Shown here: in pieces, positions 12,888 through 12,955 of the stretch
Layout of the letters: the number at the start of each line of letters is the position of its first letter
How positions within the stretch are numbered: the stretch's first letter is position 1
Source of the DNA: Bacillota bacterium
GTDB taxonomy: Bacteria > Bacillota > Clostridia > Lutisporales > Lutisporaceae
Direction: 5' to 3'
Assembly: GCA_023230985.1 (NCBI GenBank)
Contig: JALNWH010000051.1
Location: 1 to 12,955, forward strand
Length of the DNA: 12,955 nucleotides
Position numbers and translations under genes: made by a program
Notes under the pieces: model-generated
The model's database searches: none
What the model saw: the letters and a program-made list of their open reading frames with translations, nothing else
What the model was told of the DNA's origin: nothing

Positions 12888-12955
12888 ATGGAAAAAGTCA
12901 TTGCCAACATCCCCAAACTAAACTACCCTTTAATTGAAGAAGTTAAAGGGGGTAG
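12888..12955 (+). CDS. Possible start of a plus-strand gene (cut by right edge)
   Basis: An open frame from ATG 12888 to the window end, 22 complete codons, beginning MEKVIANIPKLNYPLIEEVK. It is divergent from tnsC and lies where the missing TnsC N-terminus should be. No strong ribosome site or promoter is visible. It could be the first part of an inserted gene, such as an insertion-sequence transposase, or a chance frame. Too little is visible to name it. Confidence 0.3.
   Translation, partial: MEKVIANIPKLNYPLIEEVKGG
12923..12955. other. Inverted repeat at the right edge
   Basis: CTACC and CTTTAA (12923-12933) pair with TTAAAG and GGTAG (12943-12955) around a 9-base loop, with a 2-base bulge. 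It gives an 11-bp stem ending exactly at the window edge. It could be a terminator for a gene lying to the right on the minus strand, the end of an inserted element, or part of the plus-strand frame by chance. Confidence 0.3.

Overview
The window is AT-rich DNA with strong AGGAGG-type ribosome binding sites, several TTG/GTG starts and sigma-A-like promoters. This fits a low-GC Bacillota host, probably a member of Clostridia or Tissierellia. That placement comes from composition and gene style, not from a marker gene. Every gene is an accessory or mobile-element gene; no housekeeping gene is visible. Most genes lie on the minus strand, so they are described here from high to low coordinates.

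Right part (10327-12955): a tnsC-like AAA+ ATPase and an overlapping tniQ/tnsD-like target selector form the end of a Tn7-like transposition operon. A tnsB-type transposase would be expected beyond the right edge. The TnsC reading frame lacks the N-terminal segment known from Tn7 TnsC, and a plus-strand frame starts just upstream of it, so this junction may be rearranged. A hairpin terminator closes the operon at 10286-10328.

Middle part (4434-10326): an XRE-type repressor with its own promoter and a divergent promoter, a 138-aa unknown protein, and a large protein with a primase-polymerase-like N-terminus and a superfamily 2 helicase C-terminus. The start of the large gene sits beside a long hairpin that buries its Shine-Dalgarno sequence, behind a leader with a small open frame. 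A convergent plus-strand gene of unknown function (225 aa) shares a bidirectional terminator with it. A possible small RNA and a structured leader then precede parM.

ParM/ParR and spacer (2057-4433): an actin-like ParM and an overlapping ParR-like ribbon-helix-helix protein form a type II partition cassette. Beyond it is a 1.2 kb spacer with a chain of tiny overlapping frames, degenerate 20-bp tandem repeats and T-rich direct repeats that look like a replication origin.

Left part (1-2056): brxA, brxB and the first 264 codons of brxC, the start of a type 1 BREX phage-defence operon, running off the left edge.

Taken together (inference), a plasmid-like maintenance module (primase-helicase, repressor, ParMR, possible iterons and AT-rich unwinding region) lies between Tn7-like transposition genes and a BREX operon. 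It could be a plasmid that received a Tn7-like element, or a Tn7-like element whose cargo includes a plasmid module plus phage defence. The window alone cannot decide between these because neither transposon end is identified.
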